64,000 bases of DNA from positions 23,029,500 to 23,093,499 of the forward strand of contig CM036250.1 of assembly GCA_020698575.1 (NCBI GenBank), written 5' to 3'. The notes beneath the pieces were generated by a model. The model made no database searches. It worked only from the letters and a program-made list of their open reading frames with translations, and was not told where the DNA came from. The first letter of the stretch is position 1. The number at the start of each line of letters is the position of its first letter. The DNA is from Bostrychus sinensis (lineage: Eukaryota > Chordata > Actinopteri > Gobiiformes > Eleotridae). Position numbers and translations under genes: made by a program. Below are positions 1 through 11,600 of this stretch, one piece after another.

Positions 1-345
1 ATTTTGGAAAACAAGTGTATCTCATTGAAGTTTAGGTGATCATATACCCCTATAGAGGAAAATATAAACATGCATGACAAGCTTCTCCTGCCACTGATGG
101 GCAGTAGGGGGGTAGAGGATTATACCGTGACAGAGTTATCATCTTCTTAGCCACAAGTACAAGGATTTTTATTTGGTAGATTTTTTTCTTAACTCGTTGA
201 TACATATTCGGGACTAAAAATCAATGGGTCCATTACAGTGTCTTGTTGAAGAATTTTTCCATACAATCCCCCGCCCGCTATGCCTTTAATTTGGTACGAG
301 GCCCAACTGTAACTACAATTTTACCATACCCTTTTTTTTGGGCAG

Positions 346-560
346 GTTGGATGGGTGAGCTGGATGAGTACTCCTTGCATGGAGATTGCCCGGTCAAACG
401 TGGCCTGAAGTGGGTGGCCAGCAACTGGGTAAATGTGGACCCAGATCACCTACAACAGGCCCGTTACCAGAGATTAGTCGCTCAAAGCCACCAAGCTAAA
501 TCAGGCTTCGAGGACTATTACCAGCCTCTCTCTCACAGTGACCTCCACCAGGATCTATAG
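346..560 (+). CDS. p4htm: Transmembrane prolyl 4-hydroxylase, last coding exon (partial)
   Basis: The exon begins after a pyrimidine-rich tract and AG at 344-345 and ends at TAG 558-560. It encodes about 71 residues, starting GWMGELDEYSLHGDCPVKRG. P4HTM is an ER-membrane 2-oxoglutarate/Fe(II) dioxygenase that hydroxylates HIF-alpha prolines. The exon carries the C-terminal part of its catalytic fold: the histidine of SLHGDCPV fits the distal iron ligand, and the lysine ten residues later (GLKW) fits the 2-oxoglutarate-binding lysine, the same spacing as in collagen prolyl 4-hydroxylases. The following NWVNVDPD matches the vertebrate P4HTM tail. The rest of the gene lies left of the window. 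Upstream in-frame sequence from 243 looks intronic. The family call is firm from the conserved block. The residues after about 35 are poorly conserved, as expected for this tail. Confidence 0.8.
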
Positions 561-793
561 CCAGTCCACTTCAGGAAACAGTTGTTCTAAAATTATGTCA
601 TTGTGTTTTCAGGCAGTGGCACTCAGACCACCTCTATTTTGTTAATGTCTTCTAGGCAACAGCTTGGATTTCTATTTTAAGTGAAGTGTGTTATCAATTA
701 ATTTTATATAAATTGCTAGGTTATTTATTATGGGTATTTAAACTTGTAAATGTTATCATTTGTATTCAAAAATTACATTTACAGGTGCATGTT

Positions 794-799
794 AATAAA
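794..799 (+). terminator. poly(A) signal, p4htm
   Basis: This AATAAA lies 234 bases past the p4htm stop codon, in AT-rich sequence, and is the first canonical signal downstream. It is the probable end of the transcript. No RNA evidence was available. Confidence 0.55.
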
Positions 800-2084
800 G
801 TAGAATATAGTGGAAAAGTCAGTGAGTGAAATATTTCAAGAATGTGTTTATTTCATTTGTGATGATTATGGCTTACAGTTAAGGAAAACCTTAATTATAA
901 GTATACTTTAAAACATATAGTACATAATCATCACAACTAAAATAAATAAACGCTTTAAAATATTTTACTCTGTCTACTGAATCTGTTTAATTTTGAACTG
1001 AACCAAGCCCTGAAATAATTTCACTTTTCCACCATGTGCAGAGGTATACAGAGCACTCAGTGATATATACTACATACTATCATGTTATATCAACTCATGC
1101 CTTTTAACAAACAAGCACAGTAGATTTTGTTGACATATCCCTACAGTATTTTGGTATAAGGGTCATACCATAACTCTTATATTTTAAGCCATATTGTAAG
1201 ATGCATTTGTGAATGTGTTGCAAAAGGAAGATGTGTGCATTGCGTTTGGGGTTAAACAAGCTTGTTGTGTGACATTTTATTTAAACTAATTTGTTGACCA
1301 AATTAGTCTTTGGTGGACATACCAGTAAGACACTTTCTGATCTTTTATTTATTGTATTTTTTTCTCTTAAATATTTATGTATTTATTTATGTTGTATGTA
1401 TGTCTATTTGTTCATTTAAGTTAACTTAATGCTTATTTATTACAATATGGTGTTGCACATGTTAAGTCTACAAATCTCTCTGTATCTGATACAATAAGAT
1501 GTATATCATGAGAATATAAAGCATTTTTATTACTTGAGTTTTGTGCAATTTGTGTAACCACGAGATGGCGCAAATTGTTAAATGCCCTTGTAGTCTTGCG
1601 TAGCTACATATTGGATTAAAGCTGATTTTTATCTAACCTCCACATCGCCAACCTTACAGAGCTTAGGAACATAGTAGGCTACTGTACACTGAGTAGCCTA
1701 CAGTAGTGGCGAACTCTTGATAAACGCCTTATTCAATGGTTGCATAACATCACTGACGAACCAGCAGCAATCTCATATCTCTGACGTTTTTCTATATCCA
1801 TAAAAGTGGGTACAAAGTTCTTCAGTAGTTATAAGTGTTCTTTTATCTTAAGAAGAAGGCCCATAAGAATACTGTCAGTTTTTTTCTTGTCAATGCAATG
1901 CTTATTATCTCATCCACTCCAAAACTACCCCATCAGCTTTAAATATATTGGGATGGGTTTATGCAGTGGCTTCCGGGCACCTGTGAGCTACAGTTATAGC
2001 TAGGTATTCGTGTGATATCAGGTCAAGGACATTTGTAGCGTAATAAACCCATCCTTGTGACTCCTGTGATTTGGACGCCGTTGC
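800..2084. other. Intergenic region p4htm-slc6a8
   Basis: There is no coding region here. About 805-1055 resembles a dispersed fish repeat that recurs near 20.45, 24.9, 26.8 and 35.7 kb, with shared phrases such as GTGGAAAAGTCA, GATGATTATGGCTTACAG and AAATAAATAAACGCTT. The remainder is AT-rich sequence in which I recognise nothing. Confidence 0.5.
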
Positions 2085-2235
2085 TGATGCTGTGCGCACC
2101 GCACTAGCTTCAGTGCGGCCAATCAGGTGCGCAGGCTGCGGGAAGGGGCGGGCCGAGCGCCCGTCACAGCCCGCTGACAGCGCAGCAGATCACATTCTTC
2201 CTCTGTCGAGACGCGGCATCACGTAAAGGTTCATG
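2085..2235 (+). promoter_or_regulatory. Probable slc6a8 promoter (GC-rich, CCAAT and GC boxes)
   Basis: A locally GC- and CpG-rich block stands out from AT-rich surroundings. It holds a CCAAT box (GGCCAATCAG, about 2117-2126) and an Sp1-type GC box (GGGGCGGG, 2145-2152). The slc6a8 start codon lies about 0.4-0.5 kb downstream, so transcription probably begins near 2200. A GTAAAG donor at about 2224 and an AG near 2620 would allow a spliced 5' UTR, but this is inference. Confidence 0.5.
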
Positions 2236-2643
2236 GTCTTCTGACTTGGCTTTTTTTTTAAACCAAAACGATCTTCTTTCTAAAGCACAGTATTACTTTC
2301 GTTTAACTGTTATCCATGAGATTCTTCAGGCTTACCTTCAAGTGCTTCGTCGACTGCTTTTGAATCTCCGGTGTCTACGGCTATCCTGACCGCGGCGCTT
2401 TGTGAATTTCCATCTTTTGGCTGAGCTGATTGATAAAAACAAAAAACTGAGATTTTTAAAAAAATAAATACCGAGAAAGAGAAATAAACTCAGAGAATAG
2501 AACGGAAAACCGGTGCGCTCCATACATCTCTGTGTCTGCCAGTGAGAGCCCGCTGGGTGCCTTATTCGAGCCAGACATAATCCAACTTAAACTGCATCTG
2601 GCTGTAAGAAAATTATTTTTATTAAGACTCGTATCCCAACACT

Positions 2644-5600
2644 ATGTCACCTGAAGTGGAAGATAACAACCACGGTAAGTAACACTGGGTCTCTGTATTT
2701 TTTTATTCATTGTCTGTAATGAGTTCCCGGCTTCACAATATGCCTCAGTCTTCAGTCCTCATTGTGTATTCACACTCACGTGAGATCAATTGGCTACTGA
2801 ACATGAGCAGTTGGAGATTCAGGTAAAACGTAGCATTTGTCATTATTGCAGCAGTAAGCAAATACAATTAGTAGCCTGCACAAACCTTTTAGCTCTAATA
2901 AGCTATCTGATCATATCTCATATTAAAATGCTTTCCGAGTTTTTGCCTTCATTTGGACGCTAGCAAGAGCCTGACATCCCTTCACATATTCCCCTCTCTG
3001 GTAATACTCCCCCTCAAACTGCTCTGATCTGGATTGAGCTGCCTTGCCTTGCATCCAGACCTCGGCAGCTCAGTTGATGCCATAGGATAGCTCTGAAGAA
3101 GTCACATTTCTGTTTGTTTTATCTCATAACAGTCAATTTAAAGACATGTTAGACTCATTCGAAAGCTTTGTAAGAGACATAGACTCACTACTTAGAGCAC
3201 CACATACAGTACACTCACAATGGCTCTCTGCACCACAGAACATTCATCAGTGTATTTAAATGTCAGAAACATTATCACCCTTGGTCTCTATGACTCTCAA
3301 TGAAACAAACAATTACTGCTCAACCACAAGAAATATTTTACTAAAAGTAACATTGATTTGCAGCAGAGTTTTGCAGCACTGTTATGGGCAACGAAGACAT
3401 GTGGACTTGCAATTTCATCCAATTCTTCAGTGCGAGCCTACATTGGAAATGTGTCCTGAAGTTTTGTATGGTCCAACAATGTTTTTGCTCATTTTTATTT
3501 TATTTTTTATTTTTTTGTATTGAAATGTTATGTTTCTTCTCACTCATCTTGTGACCTTAATGGCCTGTAACCCGGGTTACTTTTTCTGTGCAGGCGAGAT
3601 GCCTCTTCCACAGTTGGAGGCAGGAACTCTCTCAGAGGAGGAGGGCAGTGGGTCTGTTCGGCCCTTGGTGCCTGTGCCCAGCGCAGGTTCAGGGTGTGGT
3701 GATGGCGGAGGGGCTGGCCCTCCGCCAAATCCTGATGGCACTGCAGCTGCACTGAACGGGGCTGTAGCTGTCCCAGCAGTGGAAAGAGAGACCTGGACCA
3801 GACAGATGGACTTCATCATGTCCTGTGTGGGGTTTGCAGTGGGCTTAGGGAACGTGTGGCGTTTCCCTTATCTCTGCTACAAGAACGGAGGGGGTAAGAT
3901 TTGGAAAATAACCGAAAAAGTGCCAAGCCAAAGTATACAGGAATATCTTTATATGTTCTGGTTGTCCAAAATGCCACACTGAAGACCTTAGAAGTTAAGT
4001 GGAAAGTTTAAAAAAAGTATTTTTCTTTAATGACACACCACTATATAATTACAACTACAAAGTTCACCTAAGTCCTACAAACAAAGTTATAGAAAGCAGC
4101 CTTTTATCTGACACAAGACAGATGCCATTAATAAAAAGACCAGAAGTAAACAGTTGCAGACATCTTTTTAGTAGTGCTACAGAAACTCCAAAGAGGCTGT
4201 GCGTGGCTTCGAGCACGTAGACCTAAAGCCATGGCTACCACGTGGTACAACTGCTAGCTGTTGCTCTATAGATACTAGTCCCCATGCGGAGCCCCCCCCC
4301 CCCCCCCCCCCCCCCCCTCCACCACCCACTCCTTCCTCATTTATATACATGTGGCTGTACTTTCTACTTTACTACTACTGCAACAGTTTTATATGCTTCT
4401 CTGTATTTCCTTTATTCATGCTGATCTGTAGTGAACTTTAGCAAACTGTCCTGACCTCACCCTGCAGTCGTAACATAGGCCTTATCTCTGGCCCTACCCA
4501 CTGTTTATTTTATGAATGTAAAAATGTGTCATAGTTGGCCCCCTCCCTTGCACTATGTCTTGTGACCCAGGGCTCTCATACCCACCTCCTGGTATCGTAT
4601 AACAATAGCCTGCCTCACACAGTGCACCCGCTGTACTCCTGCCCAGCACTCATGTTGCTCATAAAGGTGCTCTCTGCAGCTCTCCCTCTGATAAGAAGGC
4701 ATATGGATATGGCACACAGTATCTGTATTATGCCAGTGCCTGTTTTTTTCCCCCTGCTCTCTGAGTCAGTAAACGCTATGGTACAGCTTTATAACAGTTA
4801 TTAGACTGTAATATTTTTTGTTTGTTTGTTTGTTTGTTTGTTTTTTAATAAAGTACCTTTCACTATCAAATAAATTAGTTATGGAAAGAAAAACTTCCAT
4901 TACAAGCAATGACTTAACAAAACTCTATTTGGCTGGTGTAAAAAATACTTCTTATCATATGAACCTATTGTATTTACTGTCAGTATTGATGTAATTTATA
5001 CGTTTTAATATTGAACTTAACTTTCTATAGCTTGACTTTATTATTTAATTTGTAATAACTGCTAGACCAAATCCAGCCACAAGGATCACAAGCCAATGTA
5101 CTCCTTGTGTCAGTCCCAAGCCTAGATAAATGGAGAGAATTTTGTCAAGAAGAGCATCTGGTGAAAAAAAAAAAACATGCTAAATTACTATGCAAACCAC
5201 TAAGAGACAGAGGATTTACTATCCATTTACTGACCATTTACTTATGGTCTGAGAAATTTTACGAACCACCAGTAAATGCAAGTGGCCAATGATGTATTGT
5301 AGCCAGTGTTGGTGTACAGAAAAAAATTGTAATTCCACTCACTCCTCTCTTTGCATCTTTGACGTTTCCTCCATCCTTTCTCTGTCTCTCTCCCTCCCTT
5401 TTTCCCTCTTACTCACTAATATTTCCTTATAAGGTTATGGCCCTCTGCGCTCATAGAACAACGTAAAGCAACCATAGCCAAACCAGAGTAAAAATGTCTA
5501 TCAAAAGATGTTTTAGACTATAGGCTAAGTATAAATGTTTGTTGTTTTTTATATATTTTTTGGTTTTGTTGAGCCTCTTCGACCACCAGTTTGTCCCAGC

Positions 5601-8600
5601 CACTGTCCCTCCTGTAATGTGTCTGTCTTTCTTCCCTTTTCTCCTGCGTCATAGCTGGTCATGTGACCCCCCACCCCCACCCCACCTCCCCATCTGCGCA
5701 CACTGCACTGGCTATATCCATTTATTTTATTATATCTCTGGAAATAGATTTAGTTAAATGCGCAGTGCTACAGGTTAATTATAGGTTTCTTGTCTATGTA
5801 TATTTTTATCTCCCTATGTTACGTAAAAAATCCAATGCACAGTATTTATAGTAGGTGCTGTCTAAAGCATCTATCTTGAATAGACAACTGTTAATGAAAT
5901 TGAGACTTTGAATGTCAAAAATAGGTCTGCACCATATTAGAAAAAAATATTATTATTTACCACATGCATAGTTAATGTTTAATCAAACTTTACTTTATGA
6001 AGAGATACAAGGCCCAAGACTCACTGGTCAAAATCTACTAAACACTAAACCAGAACTAAATTAGGACTAAATCATAGTGAAGTTTTTTATTTGGTTATAA
6101 AAAATGTGATTTAAGGCTTCAGTCACAATTTTTATTTTTATTCTGTCAGATGGAACTCCACAATATTGTTGCAATTTTTTTAGTTTCTTGTGATACACAT
6201 ATTGCAAATGCAGATATCGTAATAACACTTAATTTGCAATATAGTGCGCAGCCTTGGACCAAAAATGATTTATTAGCCCTGGACGTTGCGGTCTGCATCT
6301 GACTGCCTTTGTCTCAAGGACAGTACTGGCTATAAACGTCCAGACATTTGTGGAATGAGAGACGACACAGATACCTTTTGCATAAAGTGCACAGTATTTT
6401 CTTTGGCCTTGTCTGTCCTTAAAAAAACTTCTTTTTTACTTTTTTTTATATTTCAATCCCTTGTCTATTTTGTTTTGAGAGATTAATGTCATGAAAGCAG
6501 TGCTGGTGTTATAGTATTAACAACTTTTTTACTGAAAGGTCAATGTGGTTGGTAAATATTTTGTATATATATTTTGTATTTTCTTAAATGTAATGCCTTC
6601 TCCATAGTGTGGTGATGTGTTACTACTTTTTATTCTTTCCTTTGGCCTTTTTTCTTCTGGGGTCACCACAGCAAATCATCTGCCTCCTAATGTGCAGTGA
6701 TTTGTATATTGACTTGGCATAGGCATAATGTCAGATGTCCTGCCTGACACAGTCTCATCCATTCATCCAGGCCTGGGACTGACACAGAGAGTACACTGGC
6801 TTGTGATGCCTTGTGACTGGATTACGTGTTAATAATGTCTATTTTTGTGGATATTTTGCAGGAGTTTTCCTGATTCCCTACTTGATAATTGTATTCATTG
6901 GGGGCATCCCTGTCTTCTTTTTGGAGATTGCTCTCGGACAATTCATGAAGCAAGGAGGGGTTTCTGCCTGGAATATTGCACCCCTATTCAAAGGTACATA
7001 TTATTTTAATTTTTAAAAAACATTAAAGGTATTAGGGAGGATCTGTATAAATTCATTTTTTTGCAATATTTATTAAAACTACCTTCATTGCCCTGTATAA
7101 GGCTTATAAATTAGGTATTAGAAAATATAATAATAATATTAATAAACTGTGGACTCTGTGGGACTTAAAAAACCTCATCCAATCGTTTTCATCATGAGTA
7201 CGTTAACCATTGTTCCAAGGACTTGCCAATCATTCCGACTTCCTAGTTTCGGCGATAGTGCATGTTCTTGTGCCTGCGCATGCGCATGTGCCTTTTTTCT
7301 TTATCTGTTGAACCTTTTCAACTGTACAGCAACATCAGTTTGCTAATGCTACCAATAGCAGGAGGACATATTTTTGCTCACATTTAGGGACTGTGCATGT
7401 AACTGGGTCTGTGTGGGGAAATAAGTCAAAGGTCGCGCAAACAAACAATGCAGGTCTAGGTTGAGGCGAATCTCTGCTGATGCCGGCTGTAAATAAACAC
7501 GCGTGTTCCAACGCTTGTGCACGTCGCTGTGGAGGAGTTCCTTGGAAAGGAACAGTGAAGGGCGGGGCCTGACGCATGCGCATTATTCAAAAAAAGACAA
7601 ACAGTCGCTGGTTTCTCAGCAGTCGAAAAAAATCCTCCCTAACATCTTTAACCACTCCAGCTTAAAAAAAGTTGGGACGCTGTATGAAATGTTAATAAAA
7701 ACAGTATTTAATCATTTGCAAATCTCATATACACATAATTTATTCACAATAGAATATAAACTATATATCAGTGTTGAACCTGAGATATGCTACCATTCTC
7801 ATGAAAAAGAATAGCTCTTGTTTAATTTGATGGCAGCAACATGTCTCAAAAAGTAGGGACAGGGACAACAACAGACAGGAAAAGGTTTTGTATAAAAAAA
7901 AAAAAAACTGAACGAACAGTTTGCAAATAATTACATTAAATGGGAACACTTCAGTTAAGATGTCTGTGTATGAAAGGAGCACTTTAGATAGGCTAAGTCT
8001 GTAGTATTAATATTGAGTGTATGGCATGCTCATGATCTGCAGGTCCTTAAGCAGCACTGCTTTAAAAACAGACAAATTATTCTGTACTGCAAATCACAGC
8101 ATTGACTAGAAATCATTGTTTGTGAACACAGATAGCTATGCCACAGGTAAAATGCTAATATACTGTATCATTTATGCCCTTTTGTTAATAAAAAATAGCA
8201 TTGTAATTTGTAAACATTTTTAATTTGGATTTTATTTACATTTTACACAGTGTCCTAACTTTTTTTTAATTGGGGTTGTAATTTTGTTTCATTTTTACAA
8301 ATGTAGTTCTTACCCCTTTCTTCTTGTACATCTCTGTTAGGTTTGGGGTTAGCCTCTATGGTGATTGTGTTCTTCTGTAACACCTACTATATCATGATTC
8401 TGGTGTGGGGCCTGTACTTCCTGTTTCACTCCTTCACTAACCCTCTGCCCTGGGCCACATGTGGACACCCCTGGAACACTCCAAACTGTACGCAGGACTT
8501 CAGACGCTCCTGCCACAACCACACTACTGCAGCAGCCTTGGCCTCATCTCTTCCTATGACCTCCTCCAACCTCTCTCTCCCTGCACCGTTAAACCTGTCA

Positions 8601-11600
8601 GCAGCCCAAATTCTCGTCAATGGGACTTGCTTCGAGCATGAGGGCCTGCGCTCCCCTGTCATCGAGTTTTGGGAGTATGTATTTATTGTAATTTTGTGCT
8701 TTCACAGTGATAAGAGTAACCGGCATTAGGGCTGCACAATATTAGAAAAACGTGATATGCGATAACCACAGCTCTGGAAAAAAATAAGCGACCATTGCTA
8801 TTTATTCTTTAATCAGCCTCTCTCGGAGTCTGACCATTCCAGGCCAGTGTCTGTTAAATTCCTTCGCACACCTCAATCTACTTTATGAGCTCACAGACCA
8901 TCAGGCAAAGCTGAGAGATTGGCATAAAGTAAATACTAATTTATGAATGTTCTTAAGTCAAAACATTATCACTATTTTGTAAATCTTTTATGCATGTTCT
9001 CCATACTGTATCATTTCTCTTATTTAGATGTATTCTAATTTCCTTTAAAGTTTTGCTCCAAAGAACAAAAAAATAAGTCAAGGTGTTACCATATTACCAC
9101 ATAAGAAAAGACAAAACGTGAGATATTGATAATTTTGCAGCAGTCTCCTATTTTGTTTACAGAGCTGTGTGTTGAATATTGCAATAGTTCATTATGAAAT
9201 GGATATATTGTGTTTGACAATATTCCAATAACAATAAATTTGTGATTTATTGTGCAGGCACTGACATTTTCTGTATGATTTCCTAGGCGTAAAGTTCTCC
9301 GTCTCTCTGGAGGTCTACATGAGCCTGGCGGCATCAGCTATGAGATGGTGCTGTGTCTTATAGCCACTTGGATCATTGTTTACTTCTGTATGTGGAAGGG
9401 AGTTAAATCTACTGGCAAGGTAAAGTATTTTCTATTGGTTATGATATAAACTGCTGTTGTTGTTGTTGAGGTTCATAGAGTACAGAGTAATATTAGTCAG
9501 GCTTGATACAAAGCTTTACTCCGAACTGCAGTGTGTTTGTCTATGACCCTAAATCAGCTTTTGTACTGAGGGATCAGACTTTCATATGAACTCAAAATCA
9601 TATTACACCAAGTAACTTTGAATCAGTTTTAATCTGTATTCTGTAATCTGTATTTTTAATTTTTGTATGTTTAATTTTAGTCCTTGTATGCTTTAGTGTA
9701 ATTGATAATTCTTAGCCACATTATATTTGTTTCCAATTACTTTAGTCTGGTGGGTTCTGGTAAAATGCCAAAAAACACAAAGCAAAAAATCCATATTTCA
9801 TTACTGTAAAGTATCTATTTATTCTGTAAGACAATGTCAAAAGCAATGAATCTTTTTTACATCTCATTTACAATTTATTTGTTTGAATTTTGGTTTCTGT
9901 GGTCAGAGCTGATTTATTGAACAAGACTGAGCCAGCCAGCTTTAAGCTGATTAGTAACTTAGGGCTGTGTAGATATTTGAGGTCAGGAAAGGGGATTTGA
10001 GTCTATGCTCATTTACAAAAGCAAACAGTGTATGTGTTTTGACGGATAGATGGAAACTTATTTGTGTAGCTGGTCACAAGGGTCACATTTGTCTGAAAAG
10101 GTTGCCAAAAACCCCTGCTATTGCAGGAGGTTTACAAATTGTCTGGCTTTCCATTTACAGGCTACCTTTTCTTCAAAGTAACATGACAGGGCCCATTACA
10201 TCTACAGGAAGGACCAAATGGGCCTCTTCTTATGAGTATTTACACGCAGGTAATGGCTTAATCCAAGTGATAATGTAAAACATTAAAAAGTATAGTTGAT
10301 GGAGTAAAACCAAAGCATTAGCAGAGTATTAGCAATTGGAGCTTATTATTAACCTGTTCCAGTTATCTTATTTAGATTCTGTGTGTACTTCGTTGTGTAG
10401 TTTAGTTTCTTTATCTCAAGAGGTTAGACTTGTTTTTGGTTCTTCCCTGTCCCGCATGTACCAAGCAGAACACTAATGTACATTTTGTTCTTTTTGTAGG
10501 TAGTGTATTTCACAGCCCTTTTTCCTTACCTGGTTCTGGTGGTTCTTTTGGCCCATGGAGTCACTCTTCCTGGAGCCTTAGATGGGATTGTTTACTACCT
10601 AAAACCAGACTGGTCAAAACTTGGAGAGGCCCAGGTAAGGCAACTCATTTTATACCAACATACTTTATGACATACACTAGATCATTTGTCTACCAGTTTC
10701 TGTAAAAATGCTCTTTTATGTTAGGTTTGGATTGATGCAGGCACTCAAATTTTCTTTTCCTACGCCATTGGACTTGGAGCCCTGACCGCTCTGGGCAGCT
10801 ACAACCGCTTTCACAACAACTGCTACCAGTGAGTTTGAACACAGCATGACATTATTTCCAATGGCAGCATGCTCATCAACCCACATTTCTATTTTTTACC
10901 CCTTTACCTCTTCACTGTTTATGAATGTCAGAATAACAGTAGACTAGTAACCGTGCAAGAAAATGAGGGTCTGAGCATAATGGGATTGCCAGTCTTACTT
11001 CTCATGTTATATGTTAAATATAAAGTAATTTCACATTTAAATCAAATTGGACCTAGAAGAGAAGTCTGAAATAGTCTACCCATAACACTGGAAGTGTGCA
11101 AGCTACTATATTTAGTAATAAATATAGTGATGTGTGAGTGTCCTTGAGCAAGACACACATTGCCTCCAGTGTCTGTGGCACTGGTGTATGAATGTGTCCT
11201 TGGTACCAGTGTGTGGGGGTGAATAAATAATGAGCTCATATAAAGGGCTAATTGCTATATAGAGCAGAGTGTAATTAATACACAAATGTTTAGTTAACAT
11301 TTAAAACCTATACCTTGGTATTTTCCTGTCTACAAGCTTTTCTATATTTGAAATACCATGGGACAGTTAAACAAAACACAAAATGTGGCCTAAATGTGGC
11401 TTATAGCAACTAATCCAGCCACAAAGGTTCACAAGCCACTATACCTTGCCGGTCCCAAGTCCAAATAGTTGGAGAAGGTTGCACCAGGAGACCAAATCAA
11501 ACTTGTTATAACTACTGGCATCGCTGAGCATTCTTGAGTACTGAATAAGTAACAGCTGTGTTGAGATTGTGAATAATGTTGTTTATGTATCCCTTATGTA

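Noticed and set aside
2338..2523. Minus-strand frame of 61 codons in the slc6a8 5' region
   Set aside because: Low-complexity, with no family resemblance. The segment is better read as slc6a8 5' UTR or promoter-proximal sequence.
3260..3523. Open frame of 87 codons in slc6a8 intron 1
   Set aside because: No recognisable motif; it ends in a poly-T-encoded hydrophobic run and lies between well-defined exons. Treated as chance.
3540..3819. Two minus-strand frames opposite slc6a8 exon 2
   Set aside because: They are antisense shadows of the GC-rich coding exon.
4199..4441. Plus-strand frame with a polyproline run
   Set aside because: The proline run is simply the poly(C) tract at 4292-4317; it is intronic.
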